From an uncultured Clostridia bacterium (GTDB lineage Bacteria; Bacillota; Clostridia; Christensenellales; Borkfalkiaceae): 64,000 bases of DNA. Shown here piece by piece: positions 32,315-42,525 of this stretch. The stretch is taken from positions 1 through 64,000 of the forward strand of contig CAKQQQ010000005.1 of the NCBI GenBank assembly GCA_934271065.1. Reading direction: 5' to 3'. Position numbers and translations under genes: made by a program. The stretch's first letter is position 1. Each line of letters begins with the position of its first letter. The notes beneath the pieces are model-generated. The model saw only the letters and a program-made list of their open reading frames with translations, had not been told where the DNA came from and did no database searches.

Positions 32315-33751
32315 ATGCTCTTTTTCAGAAAAAAGTTATCGGCGCTGCTCGTCGTAATGCTCGTCGCGCTTTCGTTTAGCGCGTTTCCGTCGTGTAAAAA
32401 AACGACCGAAAAACGCGACGAATGCGTTTTGTCGCTTGAATACCTTGACGGGAAAATACACGGTAAAGCGTTCTATACGCTGACTAATAAAAGCAACGAC
32501 GCGTATACCGACGTAAAATTCAACCTGTACGCCAACGCCTACGAAAAGAGCGCGAAATACTCGCCCGTAGAAGAAAAGAAAAAAGCCGACGCGTTCAAAG
32601 GCGGCTACGGCAATATACGGATAGAGTACGCGAAAGCGAACGGAAAAGACGCAGCGTTCACGGTGGGCGGAGAAGACGAAAACGCGCTTGCGGTAATCTG
32701 CGACGAATACTTCCCCGACGAACGCGTTTCGGTGGAGTTGGGGTTCGTCACGACCTTGCCTACCGCCGATTTAAGGCTGGGCAAGACGGCGACCACGATC
32801 AATCTCGCCGACTTTTACCCCGTACCCTGCAAGTTTACCGAAAACGGCAGAGAAGAATGTCTGTACTCGCCGTTCGGCGATCCGTACCGCTCGGACATTG
32901 CGGATTTTTCGGTATCGCTGACTCTTCCGTCCGAATATACCGTCGCGTCGTCGGGCTGCCCCGAAAAAACGCTCGCCGACGGCGAAAAAACGACTTATTG
33001 CTACTCGCTTAAAGGCGGCAGGTATTTTTCGTTCGTCCTTTCAAAGGATTTCGGCGTGGAATCGCGGCGTGACGGAGACGTTACCGTAACCGCGTTTTCG
33101 GCAAAAGGCAATCAGGTCGCGCTTGCGGAGACCGCCGCCGCGGCGTTGAATTATTTTTCAAAGACTTTCGGCGACTACCCTTACAAAAGCCTGAACGTGG
33201 CGGACGCGCCTTTCTCGTGCGGGGGTATGGAATATTCGGGGCTGTGCCTTATTTCGGACGCGCTTACCGAAACCGAACGTAAATACGCCGTCATACACGA
33301 AGTCGCGCATCAATGGTGGTGTTGCGGAGTCGGAAACGACCAGATAAACTCGGCGTACTTAGACGAAGGTTTAGCCGAATTTTCAACCTATCTGTACCTG
33401 TACGACAACGGGCAAAAAGACGAAGCGCAGGCGATGCTCGATGACGCTAAATCAGCCTATAAGGCGTATTTCGATATATATAAAACGCTCGGCGGCGAAG
33501 CGAACACGAAAATGCAACGCGACCTTAAAGAGTTTTCGTCGCTCGGCGAATACGTCGCGATCGCGTACGACAAGTCGCTTCTGATGTTCGCGTCTTACGC
33601 CCAAACCGTCGGTATGTCTAAAACCAAAAAACGCCTTAAAAAACTGTACGCCGACCGACTTTACGGCGAGATAACCCTTAACGACGTAACCAAGACGCTC
33701 GGACTTAAAGAACATTTCGTCTCTTACGTCGACGGCATGGTTTTGATATAA
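32315..33751 (+). CDS. M1-like zinc aminopeptidase, short secreted form
   Basis: A 478-residue protein with an N-terminal signal sequence and a cysteine at about 27 (a weak lipobox). The gluzincin motif HEVAH is at 328-332, and the third ligand E351 follows after 18 residues (HExxH-x18-E). A CGGMEYSGL segment takes the place of the M1 family's GAMEN. M1 enzymes remove N-terminal amino acids; this one lacks the large helical C-terminal domain (usual length 600-900). The short Trp-rich region after the zinc motif and the N-terminal beta domain are typical. It is probably lipid-anchored or secreted and involved in peptide scavenging. Confidence 0.83.
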   Translation: MLFFRKKLSALLVVMLVALSFSAFPSCKKTTEKRDECVLSLEYLDGKIHGKAFYTLTNKSNDAYTDVKFNLYANAYEKSAKYSPVEEKKKADAFKGGYGNIRIEYAKANGKDAAFTVGGEDENALAVICDEYFPDERVSVELGFVTTLPTADLRLGKTATTINLADFYPVPCKFTENGREECLYSPFGDPYRSDIADFSVSLTLPSEYTVASSGCPEKTLADGEKTTYCYSLKGGRYFSFVLSKDFGVESRRDGDVTVTAFSAKGNQVALAETAAAALNYFSKTFGDYPYKSLNVADAPFSCGGMEYSGLCLISDALTETERKYAVIHEVAHQWWCCGVGNDQINSAYLDEGLAEFSTYLYLYDNGQKDEAQAMLDDAKSAYKAYFDIYKTLGGEANTKMQRDLKEFSSLGEYVAIAYDKSLLMFASYAQTVGMSKTKKRLKKLYADRLYGEITLNDVTKTLGLKEHFVSYVDGMVLI

Positions 33752-33765
33752 AACGGAATAATTCA

Positions 33766-33807
33766 CGCGAACGCCCGACGGATTCAGCCTTCCGTCGGGC
33801 GTTCGCG
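33766..33807 (+). terminator. Terminator after the M1-like peptidase gene
   Basis: Seventeen-base-pair stem CGCGAACGCCCGACGGA (33766-33782) with its complement (33791-33807) and an 8-nt loop, followed by GCGGGTTTTA. Confidence 0.75.
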
Positions 33808-33859
33808 CGGGTTTTAAGAAAAATAATCGCCCATAGAATAAAGACGGGCGAAAAAACGT

Positions 33860-33888
33860 TTTACTTTTTCCCGCTCGTATTATATAAT
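33860..33888 (+). promoter_or_regulatory. Promoter of alaS-addB-addA
   Basis: TTTACT (33860-33865), 17-bp spacer, TATAAT (33883-33888). The leader is only about 28 nt, too short for a T-box. Confidence 0.7.
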
Positions 33889-33922
33889 ATACGCATAAAT
33901 TATATATTGTGCAGGTAACTTT

Positions 33923-35752
33923 ATGATTACGTCTAAACAATTGCGTAGTTCCTGGCTTAAATTTTACGAGGAACGCGGTCACGAAAATATCGGCTCGGTC
34001 TCGCTTATCGGCGACGGCTCGACCGGCGTTATGTTCAACGTAGCGGGTATGCAACCGCTTATGCCCTATCTTCTCGGCGCGAAACACCCGTCGGGCAAGA
34101 CGAGACTCTGCAACGTGCAGGGCTGCGTGAGAACGGTCGATATAGAAAGCGTAGGCGACCCAACTCACTTCACCTTTTTCGAGATGATGGGCAACTGGTC
34201 GCTCGGCGATTATTTCAAAGCCGAAAAAACGCAATGGTCGTACGATATTCTAACAAAGGTTTTCGGGCTGGACGGCAAAAAAATCTGTTCCACCGTATTC
34301 GAAGGCGACGCGACCGCGCCGCGCGACGAAGAGACCGCCGCTTATCTTAAAAAAGTCGGCGTTAAACCCGAACACATATTCTACCTGCCCAAAAAGGACA
34401 ACTGGTGGGAACTCGAAGGCACGGTCGGCACGCCGTGCGGGCCGGATAACGAATGGTTCTACCCCCGTAACGACGTACCGTGCGGACCGAATTGCGGACC
34501 GGATTGCGGTTGCGGCAGATACGTCGAAATAGGCAACGACGTGTATATGCAGTACAAAAAAACCGAGACCGGTTACGAACCGCTTACGAACAAGAACGTA
34601 GACACGGGCTTCGGTCTGGACAGGCTGCTCGCATTCCTTAACGGAGTGACCGACGGCTATAAAACCGACTTGTTCACGCCCGTAATCGAACTGCTCGAAG
34701 AAAAATCGGGCAAGAAATACGACGAAGACGAAGACGCGAGAAAGGCTATGCGTATCGTCGCAGATCACGTCAGAACGGCTACTATGCTCATCGGCGACGT
34801 AAACGGAATACTTCCTTCTAACGTCGGCGCGGGGTACATTTTAAGACGGCTTTTACGCCGCGCCATCCGCTACGCGAGAAAGTTGGGGCTGGATTCTTCC
34901 GCTCTCACGGGCGCGAGCGAGATTTTCATAACCCGCGTTTACGGCGAAGCGTATCCCCTTCTCGTAGAGAAAAAGGACTATATACTCTCCGAAATAGCGA
35001 AAGAAGCGGACAAGTTCGAGACCACGCTCGCCACGGGGCTTAAAGAATTCAACAAGTGCGTCGACGGTATAAAACGCAAAAACGAGTTTATGTCCGCGAA
35101 AGACGCGGCGTACGTTCCCGAAAGCGAGATCGGCGGCAAGCAGGCGTTCAGATTATACGACACGTTCGGCTTCCCCGTGGAACTTACCGAAGAACTCGCC
35201 GCGGAAGTCGGTTTCACGGTGGACAAAGCGGGCTTCGACCAAGCCTTCAAGGAACATCAGGAAAAAAGCAAGCAGTTGCCGCAAGGCGCGTTCAAGGGCG
35301 GGCTTGCCGAACAGAACGAGATAACCGCGAGACTTCACACCGCTACCCACCTACTCAACGCCGCGCTTAAAAAAGTGCTTCACGACGATTCCGTTAATCA
35401 GAAAGGCTCTAACATAACCACCGAAAGGTTACGTTTCGACTTCAACTTCGACAGAAAGTTGACCGACGAAGAACTCCGCGCGGTAGAAAACGAAGTGAAC
35501 GAAGCCATCGCGGCGAACGTACCCGTAACGCTCGAAGAGATGACGCCCGACGAAGCGCGGGCGCAGGGCGCGATAGGCGTTTTCTCCGCCAAGTACGGCG
35601 AAAAAGTCAAAGTCTACACTATCGGCAAATACAGTAAAGAGATTTGCGGCGGTCCGCACGCCGCGGCTACCGGCGAACTTCATCATTTCAGAATAACGAA
35701 AGAAGAAGCGTCGTCCGCAGGGGTACGCCGCATAAAGGCGGTTATCGACTGA
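33923..35752 (+). CDS. alaS: Alanyl-tRNA synthetase, short form without the C-Ala domain
   Basis: A 609-residue class II synthetase. The N-terminal catalytic part has FYEERGH, a MFNVAGMQPLMPYLLG segment, GDPTHFTFFEMMGNWS and NVDTGFGLDRLLA. The editing domain has HTATH (472-476) and CGGPH (575-579), which hold the zinc that helps clear Ser/Gly-tRNA. The protein stops right after RRIKAVID, where full-length enzymes (about 870 residues) continue into the coiled coil and C-Ala tRNA-binding domain. Such truncated AlaRS proteins are known in some bacteria. Whether it is the only AlaRS of the cell cannot be judged here. addB follows after 27 nt. Confidence 0.9.
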   Translation: MITSKQLRSSWLKFYEERGHENIGSVSLIGDGSTGVMFNVAGMQPLMPYLLGAKHPSGKTRLCNVQGCVRTVDIESVGDPTHFTFFEMMGNWSLGDYFKAEKTQWSYDILTKVFGLDGKKICSTVFEGDATAPRDEETAAYLKKVGVKPEHIFYLPKKDNWWELEGTVGTPCGPDNEWFYPRNDVPCGPNCGPDCGCGRYVEIGNDVYMQYKKTETGYEPLTNKNVDTGFGLDRLLAFLNGVTDGYKTDLFTPVIELLEEKSGKKYDEDEDARKAMRIVADHVRTATMLIGDVNGILPSNVGAGYILRRLLRRAIRYARKLGLDSSALTGASEIFITRVYGEAYPLLVEKKDYILSEIAKEADKFETTLATGLKEFNKCVDGIKRKNEFMSAKDAAYVPESEIGGKQAFRLYDTFGFPVELTEELAAEVGFTVDKAGFDQAFKEHQEKSKQLPQGAFKGGLAEQNEITARLHTATHLLNAALKKVLHDDSVNQKGSNITTERLRFDFNFDRKLTDEELRAVENEVNEAIAANVPVTLEEMTPDEARAQGAIGVFSAKYGEKVKVYTIGKYSKEICGGPHAAATGELHHFRITKEEASSAGVRRIKAVID

Positions 35753-35779
35753 CGCAAAACGAATTTCAAGGGAGAAAAG

Positions 35780-38700
35780 ATGGCGGTTTTTACCTGTAAA
35801 ACTTATTTCGACTGCGTGAACGGGGCGACGGATTACGTCGCCCGTTTTCCTACGTCGCTCGACTTCCCCGCGTTGATATTCTGCGAAGACAAACTGACGA
35901 TGACCGTGGAAACCGCGCTTGCGGAAAAGACGGGCGGAAACTTCAACGTGGAAGTAACGTCGCTCGGCAGATACGCGTCTACGCGGCTTAAAAAACGCAA
36001 TTACCTTTCAAAAGAAGGCGCGGCAATGGCAGTCAAAAAAATTCTGACGAACGTCGCGCCGAATTTATCCGCGCTTAAAAAGGCGGCGGCTTCGCCCACG
36101 CTCGCAAGCGAGACGGGCGAACTCATCGCGCAACTCAAATCCGCCAAAATCCGCCCCGACGAACTTTTAGCCGCGACGGACGGGCTTGAAGGCAAATCCG
36201 CCGCCAAGATACGCGACGTGGCGAATATCTTTGCCGAATACGAGCGGTTTCTTGCCGAAAACGGACTGACCGACAGCAACAACGCCCTTTCGGATATTTC
36301 CGAAGCGATCGCCGCGGACGAACTTCTGCCCCGCTCGGCGGTGGTGTTTTTAGGGTTTTCGTCCGTTACGAGACAGTCTGCGGACGCGATAACCGCCATA
36401 GCGCGCGCGGCGAAGTCCGCGGACTTTTTCGCCGTGAAAGGCGATAACCCCGACCTGTTCACGAACGAGTTTTACGATTTCGTTAAAAAATTCGATCCGT
36501 CGCCGAAAGCGACCGTCTCTACGCTTACCGACGAAGGCGAGAGACTGCTGAACGGGCTTTTCAACCCGACGACGTTTACCGTAAAGGGAAAGCGTACGGA
36601 TAAAATTCATCTTTTCGAAGCCGACGACGCGGCGGAAGAAGCCGAGTACGTCGCTAAAAGAATACGGCGCGAAGTTATAGAAAACGGCGCGCGCTATCGC
36701 GATATAGCCGTCGGCGCGGGCGATTACGCCGCGTACGCCTTAACGCTTAAACGCAAACTGTCCGACTACGGCGTGCCGTACTATTCCGACGAAAAAACTC
36801 TGCTCTCGTCTCTGCCCGTCTCCAAACTCGTAAACTCGCTGTTTTCGGCGATTTACCGCAGAAGTCTCGACGACGCGAAAGACGTTATCGCAAACTGTCT
36901 GTTTATCTCCGACCGCGCCGATTCCGACCGCATAATAAGGTCGCTTAACGCAAGTTCGTCCACCTATAAGTCGTTTATCGACGGTAAATTCCGCGTCGGC
37001 GACGCGTTTGCGGACGAAAAAATCGAATTGCTGGTCAAATATCTTACGCGCGTTAAACGCAGCGATACGGCAATCGCTTACGCCGCCGCGGTGCGCGCGT
37101 TTTTAGACGAGTGCGGCGCAGACGAAAACGCCGCCGTAACGGCGGAAAAACTGCGCGGATTGTCTTCCGACGAGAACGCCGCCCTGCTCGAAAGCGAAAA
37201 GGACGCGTTTTTGAGCGTGGTGGAAGAGACCGAACGCGTACTCGGCGATTCGGTTATTCCGCTCGACGCGTACAGGCGCGTGCTGTTATCTGGTGAAAAC
37301 GCCGCGGAAATGTCCACCGTTCAGCAACGGTACGACTGCGTATATCTCGGCGATCTGAAAAATTGCCGTTACAAACGATACTCCACGCTCTTCGCCGTCG
37401 GAATGACGTCGGACGTGCCTTTCGTCAAAGGCGACTCCGCCCTGCTGCTCGACGGGGATATAGCGGATCTCGAAAAACTCGCGCTGTACGTCGAGCCTAA
37501 AATAAAAGCGGTAAACGACCGCGAAAAAGAAGCGACCGCGCTCGCGCTCGCGTCGTTCGGCGACAATCTCGTGCTTACCCGCCCCGCGCTGTCGCGTTCG
37601 GGCGCGCCCACGGCAAAAAGCGGAATAACCGATTATCTGGAAAGCATTTTTTCGGACGATACGAGACCGTTTACCGTATTTTCGACGAACGATCTCGAAG
37701 TCGGAAAGTACGCTATGTCGCCGTCGCGCCGCGATAAGGCGGACGCGTTCGACTTTCTCGCGAAACGCCCGTCCTACTTCTCTATGCTCAGAAAATGCGA
37801 AGACTACGCGGAAGGCGCGACGGACGATCTTATCGCCGTATCGTCTTTCCGCGCCGCGCTCGTCAGGCTCGGCGACGAAGACGGGCTTGCCGCCTGCGAC
37901 AGGCTTGCCGGTAAACCCGACGGGGACGAGAATTTTCACAGAAACCTGCCCGCCGAAAACTATTTCAAAAACAAGACGGTTACGGCAAGCGTTCTCGAAT
38001 GTTTCTACTCCTGCCCGTACAAGTGCTTTATGCGCTACTGCGTGGGCGCGGGCGAGACCGAAACGGGCGAAGTAAAGCCTTTCGACTACGGCAACGTTCT
38101 GCACGCCGTCGCCGAAAAGTTCGTAAAAAACGTAAAGGATATGAAAAGCGAAAGCGATTGCGAAGAGTTTGCCGAAAAGATCGCGGACGAATTGCTTTCC
38201 GCGCCCGAATACAAGCGGTTTTTCGTACGCCCCGACCTTGCGTACTCGTTATCGCTGACGAAAAGCGAAGCGAAAAATCTCTGCGTGAAACTTTACAGAG
38301 AATTTCTCGCTTCCGACTTTACGCCGATCGGCGAAGAAGTATGGTTTTCGGATTCGAGTGAAATCAAAGCCTTTCCGCTTAAAACCCGTCGCGAAGGGTA
38401 CAGGCTGGTGGGCAAGACCGACCGCGTGGACAGGTATCGCGATTACGTCAGGATTATCGACTACAAGACGGGGCACGCCGACGACAAGATTAAAGACAAA
38501 CGCTTTTACGCGGGGCTTAACACGCAACTGTACCTGTATATGAACGCGTTTGCGCGCGACGGAATCAAACCCGCGGGGGCGTATTATTACGCGCTTGACG
38601 ACAAGTTCGCGAAACCCGACGAAAAACGCGTGTCGATGTACGGCAGAACGCTCGGCGACGACGACGTCGTACGCGCGACCGACCGCAACTTTTTCGTAAA

Positions 38701-39034
38701 CGGCGGCAGCGAAATAATAAACGGACGAATTAAAAACTTAAAAAGCGGCAGTACGCTCGACGGCGCGTTCGCGGACGAAGGTTCGATGACGGCGTATATG
38801 CGTTACGCCGAAATTCTCGCCGAGAAAGCGACGGACTACGTCCTTGACGGCGTGATAGTTCCTTCGCCGTTCGCGGACGAGTGCAAGTATTGCGAATACG
38901 GCTCGGCGTGCGGGTTCGACGAAGGGTTTACGGGCAGAACGCGCAACGTGTCGGACACAATAAAGTCCGCCGATATAGTATCCGCCGTAGCGGAAGAAAC
39001 GTCGAAAGGGGGCGAAGACGAAAATGGCAGATAA
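35780..39034 (+). CDS. addB: ATP-dependent nuclease subunit AddB
   Basis: This 1084-residue protein has the AddB layout: a degenerate helicase core, then a C-terminal PD-(D/E)xK nuclease with GKTDRVDRY and IIDYKTG near 880-905. Iron-sulfur cysteines are visible as SCPYKC around 745 and as CKYCEYGSAC (C-x2-C-x5-C) near 1035. AddAB resects double-strand ends for recombination. The N-terminal Walker A (GRxGxGK) that normally opens AddB is missing; the protein starts almost directly at the following strand (ALIFCEDKLT). It overlaps addA by 11 bases. Confidence 0.9.
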   Translation: MAVFTCKTYFDCVNGATDYVARFPTSLDFPALIFCEDKLTMTVETALAEKTGGNFNVEVTSLGRYASTRLKKRNYLSKEGAAMAVKKILTNVAPNLSALKKAAASPTLASETGELIAQLKSAKIRPDELLAATDGLEGKSAAKIRDVANIFAEYERFLAENGLTDSNNALSDISEAIAADELLPRSAVVFLGFSSVTRQSADAITAIARAAKSADFFAVKGDNPDLFTNEFYDFVKKFDPSPKATVSTLTDEGERLLNGLFNPTTFTVKGKRTDKIHLFEADDAAEEAEYVAKRIRREVIENGARYRDIAVGAGDYAAYALTLKRKLSDYGVPYYSDEKTLLSSLPVSKLVNSLFSAIYRRSLDDAKDVIANCLFISDRADSDRIIRSLNASSSTYKSFIDGKFRVGDAFADEKIELLVKYLTRVKRSDTAIAYAAAVRAFLDECGADENAAVTAEKLRGLSSDENAALLESEKDAFLSVVEETERVLGDSVIPLDAYRRVLLSGENAAEMSTVQQRYDCVYLGDLKNCRYKRYSTLFAVGMTSDVPFVKGDSALLLDGDIADLEKLALYVEPKIKAVNDREKEATALALASFGDNLVLTRPALSRSGAPTAKSGITDYLESIFSDDTRPFTVFSTNDLEVGKYAMSPSRRDKADAFDFLAKRPSYFSMLRKCEDYAEGATDDLIAVSSFRAALVRLGDEDGLAACDRLAGKPDGDENFHRNLPAENYFKNKTVTASVLECFYSCPYKCFMRYCVGAGETETGEVKPFDYGNVLHAVAEKFVKNVKDMKSESDCEEFAEKIADELLSAPEYKRFFVRPDLAYSLSLTKSEAKNLCVKLYREFLASDFTPIGEEVWFSDSSEIKAFPLKTRREGYRLVGKTDRVDRYRDYVRIIDYKTGHADDKIKDKRFYAGLNTQLYLYMNAFARDGIKPAGAYYYALDDKFAKPDEKRVSMYGRTLGDDDVVRATDRNFFVNGGSEIINGRIKNLKSGSTLDGAFADEGSMTAYMRYAEILAEKATDYVLDGVIVPSPFADECKYCEYGSACGFDEGFTGRTRNVSDTIKSADIVSAVAEETSKGGEDENGR

Positions 39035-42000
39035 AGACTATACCCCGATGCAACGCGTAGCGGTGGAAACCGAAGGCGGAAATCTGCTCGTCTCGGCTTC
39101 CGCCGGCAGCGGCAAAACCTACGTTATGATCGAGCGCGTCATACGGCTCATACTCGAAGGCAAAACCGAAGCGGGGCGCATACTCGCCGTTACCTACACC
39201 ACCGCCGCCGCGGACGAAATGAAGCAAAAACTCGTGAAAGCCATAGTCGCCGAAATCAACGGCGGCGGCAACGACGTCGAGCGGCTCAGAAAAAGTCTGG
39301 CGCAAGTGCCTACGGCAAGCGTTTCGACGTTCCACTCGTTCTGCGCAAACCTTATACGAACGTACTTCTACGCCCTGCCCGCCGATCCGTCTTTCACGGT
39401 GTGCGACGACGCGAAATCCGAAGAACTGAAAAACAAGGCGGCGGACGAGTTGTTTTACGACCTGTACGAAGATAAGAACGACGACTTTTTATATCTCGTG
39501 AGAATATTCCGTTCGGGGCGCAGCGACGGCGCGTTGAAAACGCACGTCAAAAAACTGTTCGAGTTTGCTTCGTCAGAAAAGTCCTTCGCGGAATTTTTAG
39601 AAAACGCCGCAGACGGCGTTACCGAAAAAGCCTTTTATAGAGCGGAAAACGAACTTTACGAGATATTCTCGTCGTACTTTAAGGAACTTAAACGGATATT
39701 CGCCAACTTGCAGGCGGAATGCGACGATCTCGGTATCGAAAAACTTTCCGCGCACGTTAAAACGATAACGGCGAAAATAGACGCCTGCCTTAACGCGAAG
39801 AACTATCGCGAAGCGTTCGGCGCGGCGGCGTTGAGCGTCGATAACACTCCGTCGGTAAAAAGCGACGACGAATGCGTAAACGCGCTTAAAGAAAAAATCA
39901 AAAACTGCAAAACCCGACTGAAAAAGGTATGCGAAAATCTTATCAAGTCTACCCCGTTAAAAGACGAAAAGGCGGATCTTAACGACTATCTCGCGACGAG
40001 TCGCGCGACCGCCGCGCTGTGCGGGCTTACGCTGAAATTCTCCGAATACTACGACCGCGAAAAGGAAAAAGAACTCGCGCTCGACTTCTCCGACCTTGAA
40101 AAATTCGCGTACAGACTGCTTAGCGAAAATCCCGACGTGCTGGAAGAAGTGCGTAAAAAATACGACTACGTTTTCGCCGACGAGTATCAGGACGTAAACG
40201 GTCTGCAAGAAGCGATTTTGTCGCTTATCGCCAAAGACAACGCGTTTATGGTCGGCGACGTAAAGCAGTCGATATACGCATTCCGCGGGTGCAATCCCGA
40301 GATATTCGCCGAAAAATTCGACTCGTACGAACGCGGCGCGGGCATACCCGTTTCGCTCGACGTGAATTTCAGATCGAGCAACGCCGTTTTATCCGCCGTG
40401 AACAAGACTTTCTCGCCCGTTATGACCAAAGACTTCGGCGGCGCGGACTACGCGAAAAACCCGATGAAAGGCTACGGCGGGTATCCCGACGATTACGGCA
40501 AAACCGTTCTTTGCAAGATTACGCGCGCCGAGCGGGAAACCGAAAAGAGAATCGGCGTTTACGACCTTAAAAAAGAAGCCGCCGAATACGACGACGATAG
40601 CGCGTTTTCGGAAGGCGACGCTATCGCGAAAATCATCGCCAAAGAACTCGACGACGAGATTTTCGATCTGAAAACGGGTTTGAAACGCAAGGTTACGTTA
40701 AAAGATATAGCCGTGCTTACGCGCACGTCTTCGGGCTTTACCACCGAAATAGTTACGAGACTAAAACGGCGCGGAATACCCGTCTCGTCCGCGTCTAAAA
40801 ATTCCGTGTCGGACTACCCCGAAATCAAACTTCTTACCGACCTTCTGAAAATAATCGACTGCTTTACGGGCGACGCGCCGCTCGCCGCCTGTCTGCTCAG
40901 CGCGATAGGCGGGCTGAAAGAAGAAGACCTTGCCGAAATACGGCGTTTCGCGCCCAAAGCGAGCGGCGCGACGAAACTCTCGTTCGCGGATTGTTATCTA
41001 AACTATCTCGAACGCGGAGACGACGCCGCCCTGCGCGAAAAACTTTCGGCGTTCGACGGCTACGTTGCCAAAATCAGACTGCTTGCCGAGTTCGAAAGCG
41101 CGGGCGAAATACTCTCGCGCGTACTTTCCGAAACGGGGTTGGATCTCGAAATTCTGTCAAAGCCCGACGGCAAAACCCGAATCAAACGCGTGGAACGGTT
41201 TATCGCCGAGTCGGAAGCGGGCGGCGAAAAACTGTCGGTACGCAAATTCTTATCAAGGCTCAAAAACAACACGCAAGACGTATCGGTAGGCTCTTCGGAC
41301 GGCGAAAACAGCGTTACGGTTATGAGTATGCACTCGTCCAAAGGTCTCGAATTTCCGATAGTCATACTCGCGGGGCTTAACAAAAAATTCAACGACGACG
41401 ACCTGAAACGCGAAATTCTCGCCGACCGCAAAGACGGGCTTGCGTTAAAACTCTACGACGAGACCGACCGCAGCGTAAAAAGCACGCTCGTCCGCTCGGC
41501 GTTCAAAGAACGGGCGCGGCTCAACCTTATCAAAGAAGAACTGCGCGTGTTTTACGTCGCGATGACGCGGGCGAAAGACAGGCTCTATCTCGTATCGCAA
41601 AGCGACGTGGCGACAAACGACGATTTTACGTCCGTACTCTTCGCCGGGAAGTTTTCGGACTTCGTAAAAACCGATTACTTTGACGAAATAATCGAATTCG
41701 ACGACGAGACGGCTTCCGCCGCGAAAGAGAAACGCCCCGTTTATTTTTCCGCCGACAGACCGTCGCTCACGGATAAAATTTACGAGTATCTGTCTTTCTC
41801 GTACCCGTACGAAAGCGACGTGAACCTGCCCGTAAAGCGCGCGGTAACGCGGCTTGCGGAAGAGTCGGCGATAAAGAGCGCGTCGGCAAGTTACGGCGCG
41901 TTCGTAGGCGGAGACGACGCGCGGCTCGGCGGCATAGCGTACCACGCGTTTTTGCAATACTGCGACTTTTCCGCCACGGCAGCCGACAATATCGCGCGGC

Positions 42001-42395
42001 TTAAACGCGAAGACAGGCTTACCGACGAACAATTCGCGCTGCTCGAAAACGAAAAACTCGAAAAGATACTTTCTTCGCCCGTGTTCGCCGCGCTCGACGG
42101 TTATAAACTCTACCGCGAACAGCCGTTTATAACTTCCTTGCCCGCAAGCGAAGTCTCCGACGCGAAAAGCGACGGAAACATTCTCGTTCAGGGCGTTATA
42201 GACCTGCTTGCGATAAAGAGCGACGAAGCGATCGTCGTGGACTACAAAACTTCGGGCAAGTCCGCCGCCGCGCTGAAAAACGCGTACGCGGAACAACTCG
42301 CCATCTACAAAAAGGCGGTGGAAAAAACGCTTAAACTGCGCGTTACGCGCTGCATTTTGTTCAACGTGGCGTCGCTCGAAACGATATATCTGTAA
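39024..42395 (+). CDS. addA: ATP-dependent helicase/nuclease subunit AddA
   Basis: An 1123-residue UvrD/Rep-type helicase with Walker A SASAGSGKTYVM (about 27-38), motif Ia/Ib (YTTAAADEMKQKL, STFHSFC), DEYQDVN as Walker B, SMHSSKGLEFP and VAMTRAKDRL. The C-terminal nuclease domain has VQGVIDLL and VVDYKTS near 1060-1080. AddA is the 3'-5' motor and one of the two nucleases of the AddAB complex that loads RecA at breaks. Length and motifs are normal. No clear terminator was seen after it. Confidence 0.95.
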   Translation: MADKDYTPMQRVAVETEGGNLLVSASAGSGKTYVMIERVIRLILEGKTEAGRILAVTYTTAAADEMKQKLVKAIVAEINGGGNDVERLRKSLAQVPTASVSTFHSFCANLIRTYFYALPADPSFTVCDDAKSEELKNKAADELFYDLYEDKNDDFLYLVRIFRSGRSDGALKTHVKKLFEFASSEKSFAEFLENAADGVTEKAFYRAENELYEIFSSYFKELKRIFANLQAECDDLGIEKLSAHVKTITAKIDACLNAKNYREAFGAAALSVDNTPSVKSDDECVNALKEKIKNCKTRLKKVCENLIKSTPLKDEKADLNDYLATSRATAALCGLTLKFSEYYDREKEKELALDFSDLEKFAYRLLSENPDVLEEVRKKYDYVFADEYQDVNGLQEAILSLIAKDNAFMVGDVKQSIYAFRGCNPEIFAEKFDSYERGAGIPVSLDVNFRSSNAVLSAVNKTFSPVMTKDFGGADYAKNPMKGYGGYPDDYGKTVLCKITRAERETEKRIGVYDLKKEAAEYDDDSAFSEGDAIAKIIAKELDDEIFDLKTGLKRKVTLKDIAVLTRTSSGFTTEIVTRLKRRGIPVSSASKNSVSDYPEIKLLTDLLKIIDCFTGDAPLAACLLSAIGGLKEEDLAEIRRFAPKASGATKLSFADCYLNYLERGDDAALREKLSAFDGYVAKIRLLAEFESAGEILSRVLSETGLDLEILSKPDGKTRIKRVERFIAESEAGGEKLSVRKFLSRLKNNTQDVSVGSSDGENSVTVMSMHSSKGLEFPIVILAGLNKKFNDDDLKREILADRKDGLALKLYDETDRSVKSTLVRSAFKERARLNLIKEELRVFYVAMTRAKDRLYLVSQSDVATNDDFTSVLFAGKFSDFVKTDYFDEIIEFDDETASAAKEKRPVYFSADRPSLTDKIYEYLSFSYPYESDVNLPVKRAVTRLAEESAIKSASASYGAFVGGDDARLGGIAYHAFLQYCDFSATAADNIARLKREDRLTDEQFALLENEKLEKILSSPVFAALDGYKLYREQPFITSLPASEVSDAKSDGNILVQGVIDLLAIKSDEAIVVDYKTSGKSAAALKNAYAEQLAIYKKAVEKTLKLRVTRCILFNVASLETIYL

Positions 42396-42490
42396 TTTTA
42401 CGCGTAAATGCCCGCCCCTTACGGCAGTAAGTTCGGGAGTGCCGCAAATAAGGAAATTTGAAGAAAATTTTAGTTATTTTATTAAAATAA

Positions 42491-42519
42491 TTGACTTAAC
42501 TTTTACTATTCGCTATAAT
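42491..42519 (+). promoter_or_regulatory. Promoter of pyruvate:ferredoxin oxidoreductase
   Basis: TTGACT (42491-42496), 17-bp spacer, TATAAT (42514-42519), with AT-rich DNA upstream that may act as an UP element. A highly expressed gene is expected. Confidence 0.85.
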
Positions 42520-42525
42520 AATATA

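Noticed and set aside
33889..33922. T-box leader before alaS
   Set aside because: Only about 28 nt separate transcription start and ATG; there is no specifier or antiterminator sequence.
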